Shown: positions 33,201 to 45,300 of the stretch, piece by piece
Layout of the letters: every line of letters starts with the position of its first letter
Numbering within the stretch: the first letter of the stretch is position 1
Source: Bryoerythrophyllum caledonicum
Lineage: Eukaryota > Streptophyta > Bryopsida > Pottiales > Pottiaceae
Direction: 5' to 3'
DNA length: 64,000 nt
NCBI GenBank assembly: GCA_963971425.1
Contig: OZ020514.1
Location: 12,095,218-12,159,217 of the forward strand
Translations under genes and position numbers: made by a program
The notes under the pieces: model-generated
The model's input: the letters and a program-made list of their open reading frames with translations, nothing else
Database searches by the model: none
What the model was told of the DNA's origin: nothing

Positions 33201-33494
33201 TGCTTTGCTACGGAAGAGGGTGTCCGGGAGCTCCTCTCCAATTACAGCCTTGGTAGGGTTGTAGAGAGTATGTTGTCCTAGATGTGTTGCTGCAGCTACC
33301 ACCTCCGGTTCAATGCGTTCCTGCTTCTTGAGTTCTTCTGCTCTCTTGTGATTCTCCTCAGTAGTGGAAAAAATAAGTGCGTGTGCCATTTGCGTCAACA
33401 AGGTGGATGCATAGCTCGTCGACAGACCGTAAGATATAGGCCAATCTGATGTTGAGGTCGTCGAGGTGTGTGTTGTTTCCTTCTCCATCGACAT
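30261..33494 (-). mobile_element. plant L1-type LINE, 3' part missing and decayed
   Basis: Minus strand. The ORF1-like part (about 33.5-32.5 kb) has a DUF4283-like block (GRDLSNSFFQI, LTPHLSRWG, MLVWITLKAIP) and a CCHC knuckle (CRFCMATSHLIKDC, about 32,590). The ORF2-like part (31.3-30.3 kb) has the apurinic-type endonuclease: NIISQNVQGING, CLQETKLRG, TGDWNFVES and SDHLPMWREVW. No reverse transcriptase follows; the element stops at about 30.26 kb. LINEs normally lose their 5' end at insertion, so loss of the 3' half points to a later deletion. Breaks: in-frame TAG at 33,182-33,180, and a frame change near 31,000 inside the endonuclease. Confidence 0.75.
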
Positions 33495-34210
33495 CCTCCA
33501 ACCTTGTTTGCCCTCGGTTCGTGACGCCCACTGCGCACAATGCTCTGTAGATGCGCGCAGTCGTCACTCGCATGGAGGGTCGGGGTTGAGTTTCAAACGC
33601 CAACCTCTTCACAACCTCCGGCGCCGCGTCTTCTTTATGCCGTGTTTCCTTGCGCGAGGAAGTATGTAGATGCACGTAGGTCGTATGATCGCGTTCGACC
33701 AAGGTACCCCTGTGCACATACTCAGGAGTACTGTGAGTTCCGTTCATGTGACCTAGTACAAGGAAACCCTAAAAGGAAAGCTCAAGAGAAAAAACCTCAA
33801 ACGAAAAACAAAACAAAAGAAAAACCCCTAATTCAGCTCCACTCTTTGCAGTTCGATCATAGCCAGGTTGGCGCGGTGCAACCGAAAGGCTAAAGCGGCA
33901 TTGAATTGAGCAAGATGTAGACTTAGACGGCGATCTGCATTTGCATGTCTTTCGTGAGCTCGCGGCGACGTCGCTGATACTCACGCGACCTCATCCCCCC
34001 CAAATCTCACCTTCATTATAATGGCAAGAAGGTTCCACAAGGACCATGTCAACAAAACTTGACTCCTATATATGGTTGGATGGCGCCCCTTCAAAAATAT
34101 TAAAACCCTCCATTGATGGTAAAGCAAACATGCGGAGGCCCCTCCGGAAAATTGAGGTCGTCGACCCCAAATTTGGCATTAAAATCCCCTAGATAACATT
34201 AAGACGATTT

Positions 34211-34488
34211 GACAGGATATCCCCTACGCTCGGACTTACCGCGTGGGGCTACAAGGTGGTGGGGCCAAACCCAACCCCTATTTTGTTTTTGGATGGGGCC
34301 TTACTTATAGCGAGAGTGAGGCCTCTACGGCGAACAAAGGCCCTAGGCTCCAAATTTGTCAAAAAAAAACTCCAAAAAAAGCCTCTGGACCCCCCAAAAT
34401 AAGAGGGCCACAAAACTAACCCCATGCACTTAAGATGGGGCCCACCTCGCGTACGTCCGAGCGTGGGGATATCCTGTCCGCGCCGTCA
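34211..34488. mobile_element. 278-bp MITE with GACAGGATATCCCC ends
   Basis: The left end GACAGGATATCCCCTACGCT pairs with the right end (reverse complement GACAGGATATCCCCACGCTC) over about 30 bp. Non-coding. Confidence 0.6.
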
Positions 34489-34528
34489 AAAATAAGAGGC
34501 CCAGAAAATGAGGTCATGAGCCCTATCT

Positions 34529-34992
34529 ACTGTCTACCCTCTTTAAATGATACTCCTCGGGAGCGATCAAAAGCATAACACTTATCGAGGTATAACACAT
34601 ATCGAGTTCTGACCTAATTTTTAAGCCATTTTCCATTCATTTTTCATCAAATTTTCATCCACCAATATATTTTACATTCATTTTTTTCATCCATTAAGAC
34701 ATTTTCATCCTAAAGAATCACCATAAACCCTAATTTGCATCCTACTTGGCCAATTTTACTACCCTGCATTACATTTTACTAGCCTTGCTCCTATTTATTG
34801 CCCCATACTTTCTCCGATTTTACTAACTTTAACATTTGTAGAGGTGAAATTAACAAAGGAGGGAGCGGATAATGTCATAACACTTAACATATAACACTTA
34901 GTAGTGTTAATTTTTCGGGAGCGAGATTTTTCATAACATTTATCGAGGAATAACACTTATGGAGGTAACATTTAAAGAGGGTGGACTGTATT
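34529..34992. mobile_element. mariner/pogo-like MITE
   Basis: Left end TACTGTCTACCCTCTTTAAA and right end, read inward, TACAGTCCACCCTCTTTAAA: inverted repeats of about 22 bp beginning with TA, as expected for the TA target of mariner-type elements. The interior is AT-rich with iterated TAACACTTAT-type words. Confidence 0.6.
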
Positions 34993-35116
34993 GGGCCCCA
35001 AAATTAACGAAGCAGAAATAGCCCTTGCACTATACACGACTAGGTCAACACGTCTGCAAACATAGGATTACTTTATTAACAGGGATCGAAGGAATTTGCA
35101 GAGCAAATTGGGCATA

Positions 35117-36267
35117 TTAATCAATAATTAACACGAAATCAGGAAATCCATTCGACTCGAGAGTCAACGCAACCCATGCGGATGGCCTGGCGATGCACAA
35201 AATATTGAAATAATAGGGCGCCGACGTCACACACAACTCTCGTTGTTTTGTTGTACTCAACATTATTTTGTTGGCCAACTGATCAAGTCAATGCAGGCCG
35301 GTTCGCGAACGAGGAGTTCGCTTCGTTGGAGGCGTTCCGGTTCCACCAAGTGCTCCTCGCTCTTGAGGTACTACTGCCCCACTCTTGAATAGATAATTGA
35401 TATCATCGTCACCTCAGGGATGATGTGATCTGATTGTCGATCGTGTGCGTGAGTGCAGAGCGCGGAGCTCGAGGACGGTACCTTGCTCGACCAGAACGAC
35501 ACCAACGTGGAGTACATGCGTCCTAGGCGCTGCGTCACATTTCTGACAACTCCAGGTGAGATCGCGTGGCAATTTTTCCGTAACAAACCTGCAGTTCCAC
35601 CCATTCACTGCAGTCGCCCATCGGTGGCAAAGTCCCAGTTGCTTTTCTTGCAGCGACTGCAGTCTCTTCTTGGTTGTGACGTTTGGTTGTGCATCGATGG
35701 TCCTCACAACTTTCTTGGCACTGTATTCATCTATAGTAAAATGATATTCACGTTCAAGTTCCTGACCTTGAAGGATATATCCATGAAAAAGGTTTTAAAC
35801 ACATGCTTCCAGTGGTATACGGTATTGACTCGGCTGGCCAGTTGAAAGACTGCAACAAGATTATGCCACCGTTTAACCGCTCTAGCGGAAATGAGATGCA
35901 GTATTATTCTCTCGTACCATGTTTTGCTCATGCGCTCTTACAAGAGATGATACGGTTTTAAGAGATGACCTAACTCAGCTGGGTGTTGTGTGGCAGCAAT
36001 CACCCATCATTACAACACCGGCGCAACCACTGGTGCGCAAAGGGCAGACATCATCACGAAGCTCCGAAGATGCTGAACAAGGCGCACCGCAAGAAGCTGA
36101 ACAAGATCACGGTGTCGGCGCAGCAGGTGGGGCGCGACTTGGGCGCGTTTGCGCGAAGCATGGCCGATTTTCCGTAGTCATAGGCGTACTAGTACAGTAG
36201 TTGGATGGACTCTAAATCCATGACTTGATTTCACTCGCCTTGTATATATCCTTCGTGTTTCCATTGA
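35117..36267 (+). repeat. duplicated locus, copy 1 (unrecognised gene fragment)
   Basis: Nearly identical to 62,804-64,000. It contains exon-like stretches on the plus strand: one ending FRFHQVLLALE before GTACTACT (about 35,292-35,366), one starting AELEDGTLLDQNDTNVEYMR (about 35,460), and one near the end encoding KKLNKITVSAQQVGRDLGAF with a TAG stop at 36,176-36,178. I do not recognise the protein. Copy 1 lacks about 30 bp near 35,750 and a few bases near 36,060 that copy 2 keeps, so copy 1 is the more damaged. The first copia element inserted about 50 bp past its right side. Confidence 0.75.
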
Positions 36268-36315
36268 CATTTTTCAGATTCAGAATGCACTCAATGTCAC
36301 GTCCATAAAATATGG

Positions 36316-36320
36316 GAAGC
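36316..36320. repeat. 5-bp target duplication of copia element 1, left
   Basis: GAAGC, repeated at 58,087-58,091. Confidence 0.9.
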
Positions 36321-36674
36321 TGTGAGATTTCCTACCGCTCAAATCACTTAAACAATCATATATACTAAGAAACACACTAAAGAACACACTCTGCAATTAC
36401 TTACTTGAATGCACAAATGCTTCTGAAGAGCTCTCTTTATTGAACTAGACCAATTGGATAAATCCAAGAGTCAATTAACTAAACATCAGACTGTAGTTCA
36501 ATTCACCCTAGAACCTTTCCCTACACATCTACGTGCTTACATTACAAAAACTAAACTACAGCAATGCAGACAGAAAGCTTATATGTGGAACACTAAAACC
36601 CTAATTAAAAGGATGAAAAACAAACACATCCAACTAACGGATGAAAAACTAAAGGACGTACTTAGAATACAACA
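36321..36674 (-). repeat. copia element 1, 3' LTR
   Basis: 354 bp, TG...CA type ends (TGTGAGATTTCC ... AATACAACA on the plus strand). About 99 percent identical to the other LTR by eye. Confidence 0.9.
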
Positions 36675-38984
36675 CTCCCACTCGTTCTTTAGTTTTAAAA
36701 AGAAGAGAGAGGTGAAGTAAACTGAAGTCGACAAGAACATATCAGAAAAGGAACGCAAGACACATAATCTCCCACTCGTTCATTTTTGTAAAGACATTCC
36801 GATCATGTCACGAAGTTGAATAAATTTCTCCTTGGGAAGTGCCTTAGTAAAAAGATCCGCAAGTTGAGCGCTGGTATGAATATACAGGACATCGATTTCT
36901 CTTTGCTCATACTTTTCCCGAGAGAAGTAATACTTCCGCTCTATGTATTTTGTCCTCTTATGAAACTCTGGATTCTTCACTAGACGGATTGCAGACTGAT
37001 TGTCACATAGAATAATCGTGCGATCAACTTGAGGAAGCCCGATACTCTTCAGCAAACGTCTAAGCCAGATAGCCTCCTTTACAGCTTCAGCCAAGGCCAC
37101 AAACTCTGCCTCGGTAGTTGAATCTGCCACACACCCCTGTTTCTGTGACAACCATGATATTGGCCCATGTGCCAGTTGAAATACTGTACCGGTCCTGGAT
37201 TTCCTGTCAGTGGCGTCATTGGAATAATCAGCATCGACGAAACCAGTAAGCTTCAGAGCAGAAACATCTCCGTAGAAGGTGATGCCAAGAAAAATAGTTC
37301 CTCGCAAGTATCGAAGGATTCTCTTCACAACCATCCAGTGAGAGACACGAGGTCTTGAAGAATACTATGCACAACGTGTAACTGCGAATGTAATATCCAC
37401 CCTTGTGAGTACCATCGCATACATAAGACAACCGATAGCTTGTTGGTACGGTCCGGTAAATTCCGGATCATCGTCAGATAGCTTTTCACAAAGAATACTT
37501 TGAGAATCTGCCGGAGTAGAAACAGGGTGACAATTATACATGTCAAAACGATGGAGAACATCTGTAATGTATCGCCCTTGATGAAGCGTTATAGCATGGG
37601 TCTGAGGATCTTGATACACTTGAAAGCCGACATAGTAATCCATGAGGCCTTGAACAATTTTAAACATTGTCTCCAGGTACTTGATAACAGCGGATAATCT
37701 GTGCTTGTCAGTAGTGGCTGCAAGGCCATCGTCAATGAATATCCCAATGATAATCTTCATGCTAGCATCATGATATACACAGGAATCAGCTTCACTCGGT
37801 GTGAGATCATAAGTCCGCAGAAATTGATCGAACTTCAAATTCCACTGTCGGGCACTTTGTTTCAGTCCGTAGAGGCTTTTCCGTAATTTGCAAACTAGTT
37901 TCTCACAGCCAGATGTGACGAAACCCTCGGGTTGCGACATAAAAATATCTTCATGTAAATCGCCGTTTAGAAAGGCAGTTGCTATGTCGAACTGTAGAAA
38001 ATGCATTTTCAAAGCTGCAGCTATCAAAAAGATGACTCGAATAGAGGAATACTTGACCACAGGTGAGAAAGTTTCTGTGTAATCGACTCCTGCACGTTGG
38101 GAATAACCTTTTGCCACCACTCTAGCTTTAAACCGATCAATTTCCCCAGAAGACTTATACTTGATCTTGTACACACATTTGCATTGTACCTTAGTACGGC
38201 CTGCCGGTAGAGCAACAAGGTCCCACGTACGATTCTCTATGAGAGAATCAAATTCACGTTGCATAGCTTGTTGCCAGTCGTTGGAATAGTCAGATTTCAT
38301 TGCCTCTTTGTACGTAGCTGGCTCCATGCATGCTTCCTCTGTCTGTATTATGTCAGGTTCGACGCGTTGGAGGGTTTGTGGAGGTTGGTTTACGCGTTGT
38401 AAACCAACTAGGAGGTTAAATGGCCCAAGGAAACCCTGGATGCTAGCTTTAGTTGTTAATTAGAGTTAGTGTTAGTGTGCTTTGACTTTTAGGGCCTTGG
38501 TGGTGTCTTTTGACACCTCATTTGGGACTTGGAGTCCAAATGACCTCCACGTGTAGTGTGGGGAGACTCATCTTTCTCAAGTTGAGTCTCCCACGTGATG
38601 GAGTGAGAGAGTGCGTGCTTGCGTGCACTTCTTAAACTTCATTGTTATTATGCGACCATTCTTTAAGAATGGCATTGGCTTGACTATGTGTAGTTTATGA
38701 GTATTTTCTACTTGTTTATTACTTGAGAAAGATCACCACTTTGATAATGAGTGTAGTCTTAGTGGATTTTTAACACTTAAAACCTTCAAAATCTTGTGTT
38801 TGAGGTGTTTTTGAGCAATGTTTTAGTGCTGAAATTTTGATGCAAAACCTCAAGCATACTTAGAAAAGATGGATGAGGTTCATTAGATAAGGTTAGAGGA
38901 GGGGTGGTGGAGAGTGACTTTCCACTACACGCGGATGAAGATCCGTTGACTTGTCGTCATCCGAGGATGAAAAAGTAGATCCAC

Positions 38985-39407
38985 TTTGTTAGGAGCCTGT
39001 TGACGTTGAGAGGCTCTGCGGGGAAGCGGACAAGCTGGTGCTTGCGGAACCTGGTGCTGGCGAAGGCGGCGTTCGGTGGTTGCAGGTGCGGCTGGTGGTG
39101 CGCGCGTTGTATGGGCTTGGATCTGGAGCAGCCGGTGAGCACGTCCGCGGCGACGTCGTTACAGGGTACTGGCTGTCTTCCGCGCCACTAGTCTCCATCC
39201 GGCCTGGGTGACCTTGACAGTGCACCACATCAGGGAAGACACGTATCCCGCGATGATATCCGTGAGCAGCATTCCTCGAGACGCCGAGGACGTGAACCCC
39301 AACACTGCGAACAGGATGGCCAGAATCTGGACTCCGTCGCCCACCACTACGCAGAGCAGCAGAGGGTTCTGCGGAACACGGAAGACGTCACCAACTACCA
39401 ATTCCAT
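38985..39407 (-). pseudogene. TM9SF (EMP70/nonaspanin) gene fragment
   Basis: The minus strand encodes VVGDVFRVPQNPLLLCVVVG, DGVQILAI, ASRGMLL and IIAGYVSS, which follow the conserved membrane region of transmembrane-9 superfamily proteins (GDVFR-P, VGxGVQ, the RG motif, AGYVSS). Further on, AAFASTRFRKHQLVRFPAEP resembles the later conserved segment EFxAPCRTxxxxREIPP, in a different frame. Only a piece of the usual protein of roughly 600 residues is present, with frame changes and internal deletions. It lies upstream of and antisense to the Ty3-like gag, so it may have been captured or be debris. Confidence 0.65.
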
Positions 39408-39995
39408 CCTGAGAGCTCCCGGTTCATGAGGGCGAGCTTGTGCGCGCTTGCATAGAGTGTCGGTTGAGTGAGTTTTGGGTGATAGGGTTTGGGGCGTTTG
39501 AGAGGGAAATGGGCTCCACGAAGCGCACCGAGGTGCGCTGCTGCGGGAGACAGTAGGTGCGCTATGGCAATGGAGGGTGTCGGTAGGGACCTGCTTGGGA
39601 GTCCGATCAACGGGGTGCCACGGCCGACACACGTTTGAGCGAGGTGCTTCATTTTAAGTTTGGAGCGCTCCTAGGGCGAGTGTGTGGGGACCGAGTGTGA
39701 GGACCGAATGTGAAGACCGAGTGTGTGAGGCAGCGAGGGAGAAGCACAGACATGGGAGGTGAGACGCGGTAAGTGACGGAGTGAGTGTGCTCTTGGAGTT
39801 GTTGCGAGATCGGCGGGTGTGTGTGGATTGAGAGGAGAGCCGATGATTTTAGGAGTGGGATTTCGTAGTTCCTACGAGTGCAGATGTTCGGGATTTTTGC
39901 ATCATCGTATCTGTGCGCACAGACAGCCGTTGACAGGGCGGCACAGACAGAGTTCGTTCGACTGTATCCTACCCGACACTTATTGCTACTTGGCA

Positions 39996-40745
39996 CTAAC
40001 CTATACCCTGCCCCTCCAAGTACCCGGCATTGAGTTTGATAACCGGTAATATGTTTGAGACCCGGACCTTGTTCTTGAGACCCGGACCTTGTTCTTGAGA
40101 CCCGGACCTTGTTATTGAGACCCGGTTCCCATCTGATACCCGCCTTTTGGACTGATACCCGTACCCGTTGCTTATACCCGTATACGCGACTGATACCCGT
40201 TCGTCGGCTGATACCCGATCCACTCGATACCCGGTTTGTGCTACTGGTACCCGGCTGATTATAGTTATACCCGGTGTGGGGGTTCGATAACCGGGCAAGT
40301 GTTTATACTCTGGGTAGAGTATATACCCGGGGCAGTGTTTATACTAGGGGTAGAGTGGATATCCGGGGCAGGGTTTGTACCCGGGTCTATGGGTTGATAT
40401 CCGGGTTTGGGTTTATACCCGGACAAGTGAGAGATACTCGGCAAGAAGAGCCGGTACCCGCCCGTGGTACGATACTCAATTTGAGCTTATACCTGGTTGT
40501 GATTGATACCTTTATCCGCATTTACACTTGGTACCCTGATACTGGTGTAGAAACCCGGTGTTGTGATGATACCCACCTGGATTAGTGACACTCGTATATG
40601 TGACTGATATCCGGTGCTTGGTTTAAACCCGGTCCCTTGGTTGTTGACCGGCTGTGGGATTGATGACCTGCAGTCGTGTTGATAACCAGCAGTCGGGTTG
40701 ATGACCGGCTGTGGGGGTTGGTAACCGAGACTGGGACCATATTAA
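39996..40745 (+). repeat. degenerate TACCCGG-rich tandem repeat
   Basis: Dozens of short units around GATACCCG and ACCCGGT with irregular spacing, including three adjacent copies of GAGACCCGGACCTTGTTCTT. It precedes the Ty3-like coding region, where a leader or LTR would be expected. Confidence 0.8.
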
Positions 40746-43700
40746 GTGGTAGCCATACCCGCATGAGGTTTAGGTAGGGTTTGCGTATGAGATTACCCGA
40801 GTACCAACATTGACTACCAGGAGATTGAAGCTGATTTCATATTCATAGCACCTGGTGGAGGGAAAAGTGGATTTGTGGAAGCTTGCAGGAACACTATTAC
40901 CATGGTTTGAGGGTTTCAAGGTTAGTTGGCACTCTAATTATGGACCATGGACGGAAGAGGTAAGTCCAAGAAACCCGAGAAGGCTAGTGGGCCGAAGGTG
41001 GAAATTGATGGTGAGGTGTTGGACACCTTGATCGATTGTTTGCAGAGCCTACGAGTGAAAGGTTCCCCAGCCACAGCAAGTGGTAGCCACGGGAACTTTG
41101 AACTTTCTCCCATAGCAAAATCTCGCTCGGGGCCTCAGAGTTTGCACAAACCAGGCACGAAGGTGTTGAGTGCGGAATCCGTAAAGTACTGGACTTCCTT
41201 AGGTGGGGTCCAGAAAATCCGCTCACTTCGGGTGAAGGAGGGAATTTCAGCACCGTTGTGCCGTGCTCGTGGGCAAGTGGGCGTCGAAGATTTGGTAACT
41301 GGAGGTAAGGCCGTGGTTCTTCGAAATTCTGGATCCAGATATGGTGTAGAGGTCGAGGATTTCTCTTCAGGCATCCAGTTACCCACCTTCTCACTCATTT
41401 TCACGGAGTTCGAGAGCGAAGGATTTTTATTCCACACTACCTGGCAGTGGGAGGTTAACACGTGGCAGGAGCGTGCCTCGAGTGTGTGGGATACTCTTAC
41501 CTTAGAGTTATTGGACTGGGAAGTCACACCTACGATTTATGCTCCAGAGATGAGAGGAACCCATGAGGCTTGGCATTTGTTCGAGTAGATCACGAAACTA
41601 GCAATCTGGAGAACTGGAAGGGTCCCGGGTTTACACGTAGAAACACCCCCTTCTCAGTAGATGCTAGTGAGAGAGTGTTGTCTGAAATTTGTGGTCAATC
41701 GGAAGAGGTAGAGGAGAGCACTTTGCCACTGGTAGAAGAGGAGGAATTTTTAGAAAGCCCGCAAGTGAGTGTTCAGGTTCCAGTCTTACCCATAAAGCCT
41801 TACCAATCATATTTTGATTGGGAGGAAATGGCTTCACCATATGGAGGTGGAGAAAGAGGGGTGCGAAGATTTTCAGGTGCCACGGGCACCATCGAAGTCG
41901 ATGACTTCAAGAGGGAGTTCACCATGTGGTGTGAACTCCAGAAGTCACGTAACCCCAACTTTAATCCGTATATGGTGTGGAGGGCCTTGTTTGGGTGTCT
42001 AGAGGGAGCGCCACTGGCGGACTACGGAGAGTTCGAGGCATCTCATTTCACCGAAATCATGGCCTGGAGGGACTTCTATGCACCGAACTACGTGGACGTG
42101 TTCGGTGGAGCACCGAAGGTGACACCCCCACTGTTGTCTAAGGGGAAGATGGAGGAAGGCACGAGCTCAACGGAGGATGTGGAGCAGCCAGAGGTACTAG
42201 TAAATCATCCACCTCCATTCAATCCCACCTTGGGATTCTTCGTGCAACTCCATAGAGATTACCAGGGACAGAGGGCAGATAAGATGAAGGCCCTTCGTTC
42301 CTTCACACGTGGAGGTGACGAGTCTCTGAGAGAGGCTCATGCGAGATTAAGGAGACTAATTTCAGCCACTCACGGAGTTACAGAACAACAGGCAGTGCAA
42401 CATTGGTACAGTATCCTGGATAAGGAGTTGAAGACCTTGGTTCGCAATGAGGCGTTGCGATTGGGTGTACCCACGACACTACGGTTTGTTTTTGAGACCT
42501 CGGAGCGGATTGAGATAAACTTACTGGAAGAGAAGGCAGCCATGGATTTTTTCAAACGTGAGGAGAAGGTCCCAGAGAAGGTTAAGGTGGCCAAGGTGGC
42601 CATTCCTTCGTATACTGCGGAGTCTGGTGCCTTGTGCTTCAAATGTGGGAAGCCAGGACATCAGAGGAAGGATTGCAAGGAAGGCAAGACCTCCACACCT
42701 CAGACTGGAGGTTTTTGCTCGGGTTGTGGTGCCAAGGGGCATGCAGAGGCCAGCTGTTGGAAGCTCCATCCAGAGTTGAAGCCCACGGGGAGTAAGGGAG
42801 CTAAAGGAGGCAAGGACAAGGAGTCCAAGACTACTGGAGGGGAGAAGAAGAGTTGGAAGGCCAAATTTGCCGAGTTGGAGGCCAAGATGGAAGCTATGAG
42901 TGCCAATACCAATGTGGTAGGTAGCAAGCCTCAGGTTACTCCCAGCTTTCATGCTGGGGGCGGGTTTAGCTCCGTAGATGATGAATTTGGAGACTTTATG
43001 TTAAGTGGTATGGCACTTGCCATCAGGGATGGCACACAGGAGGCCTATGCCCTCACACGGAGTCATACTTCAAGTTCTAAGGATGTTCCACGTGGAGCTA
43101 GTTCAACTCTGGATCCTCACCATGGAAAGGATAATCGACAAGCCAGGTTGCCTCAATCCTTCACGTTAGAAGAGATGGTACCAACGTCATCTATGGTACC
43201 TCCACCACGACTAGTGGCAACCTCCACACAAGCCTTACCACGAGCTGGAGGACTCAGAGGAGGTTCTGGAGCACTTATGGAGGCAACTACTTCCGTGTGG
43301 GAAGCCTCGTTATTTTCTGCTAAGATGTTGTCACAGGATGGCTTCAGTGTGGCAGAGGTCTTCAAAAGTGTGGCCTCAATGTGTGAGTTAGACAACTCCC
43401 CGGGCGTTAATGTGTTGAAGACAAAGATAATCCAGGCAGAGAAGAGCCAGAGTGACAACGTGGAGGGGCTGCTTTCAGCAGCCATGCGTGTGAAGACAAT
43501 GGCCGCTAGACCTACGATTGAGAGATCATCCATTACCCCTGGTGTGGTAGTGGTTGATAATTCCCAAGGTATTTTCCAACTCGTTGGGCCTAAGGGGAAG
43601 ATATTTGTACCTCGACGTGTGCTTCTGGATTCGGGAGCTCAACCTTTGATGTTGGGAGCGTCAGCTATGGAAGGGTTGGGATTAACTGGGGATACTTTGG

Positions 43701-44328
43701 AGAAGTATCCCTGGACCATTAGCACATCCATGGGGGGTACTGAGCAAGCCACAGGGATCACAAGGGCTGAGTTGGTGTTACAACTCAACCACAGTGATGT
43801 GGCAGATGCCAGTTCTATGAAGGTGAAGGCAATCGTTACAGAGGCCAAGTCGTATGATGTCTTGGTGGGCTCGGCGGTGCTATACCCTATGGGATTCACC
43901 TTGGATTTCTGGGAGGAGTCAGCAAGCTATAGACCAGGATGGCAAGCAGGAGATGGGCGGAAGGCTCAGCTGCCAGCTCGATTTGTTCGAGTTCTTACTG
44001 GTAACTTCGCTGATCTGTTTGCCTTCTCTGGATGTATGAACATGAAACCTTCATGGTTTCAAACAGGTTTTGAGGATCCGTCTATGGGTGACCACATTTC
44101 AACGAAGGTGGATGTCTATATGGGCAACACAAGTGGTGGAGAGGAAGAAGGATACAAACCTGGGATTGAGGCGGCGTGGAGTAACACCACCCAGTTGAGG
44201 GAGGCCGCGGAGTTAGCAGTGGAAGAGGCATGGCAACAATCTATGCTACCACAGATGCAACATGAGACTGGAGTTGACCAAGACATGAGACCTCCGTTAG
44301 ACATTGCTACTATCCATTGGAAGGCACC

Positions 44329-45300
44329 AATGGATGGTATCGTATTATTGGAGCTCTTCGGAGGAATTGGCACAGGCTTGGCAGCTGTTTTACAAGCTGG
44401 GATCAAGGTTAAGCGCTACATTTACGTGGATGTGGATGAAACAGCAAGGCATGTGGCCAAACGTCACACACGGAGGCTGAGGACCCAATTCCCAGAATTG
44501 TTGGCCACTAGTGCCATCAAAACCTCCTTCTCTACACTTGTGAGTGATATTTCCTTGTTGTCAGACGATGACATTCATCGAGTGGGTCATGTGGACCTTG
44601 TAATTGCAAGATGGCCTTGCCAAGGCATGTCTATGGCAGGCAATCAGAATGGGTTAAAGGATTCACGTTCTTCCAGGTTCTTTGACATGATTCGAGTGAT
44701 TCGAGTGCTTCAGACTTCCCAGAGGCAACCGCCTGGTTATATTGTGGAGAACGTGCCCGTGGTGAGCAGTTCGAGGTCCAGGACACTCGAGAGTATGCAT
44801 AGGATCCATCAGACTCTGGGATTGCCAGTATTAATTGATGCGGCTGCAGTAGGGTCCAGGGCACATAGACCCCGCTTGTGGTCGACAAACCTGGCACCAG
44901 CAGAGTTGCTACAGTCCGCGGTGGGTCGTATTAAACGCCCAGATGTGTATGTGAGTGACATTTTGGATCCTCACAGGACACCACGGCGCGTGTATCACGA
45001 TGACCAGGCCCCATTAGCGTTGGTTAACCGCAAGGGAGAACCACGTAGGGCCTTGCCCACGTTGGTTAGTTTTGCAAGGTTTTATGCTTTCAAGGATAAT
45101 GGACCTGGACTTGTATGGGATTCAGTGTCCCAGGAGATGGTGGAGCCAAATGCAAATGAGCGAGAGAGAGCCATGGGATTTCCCACTGGCACCACCGATG
45201 TGCCCGGGATTTCAGAACCACAGAGACGATTTTTACTTGGTCAGGCCATGGATTTAAATTGCTTGACTTGGATTGTTTCATTAGTGGTTGCAGAACAGAA
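44329..45300 (+). other. C5-cytosine DNA methyltransferase domain inside the Ty3-like element
   Basis: Motif I VLLELFGGIGTG (about 44.34 kb); motif IV PCQ in ARWPCQGMSMAGNQ (about 44.61 kb), with W where the family usually has P; motif VI VENVPV (about 44.74 kb); motif VIII-like GSRAHRPRLW (about 44.86 kb); motif IX/X-like RERAMGFPTGTT and FLLGQAM (about 45.16-45.25 kb). The spacing and the C-terminal GFP...LLG block resemble DNMT3/DRM-type enzymes more than DNMT1/MET1. Key catalytic Cys and the ENV Glu are present. It sits between protease and reverse transcriptase, in the same long open stretch as gag. Confidence 0.88.
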
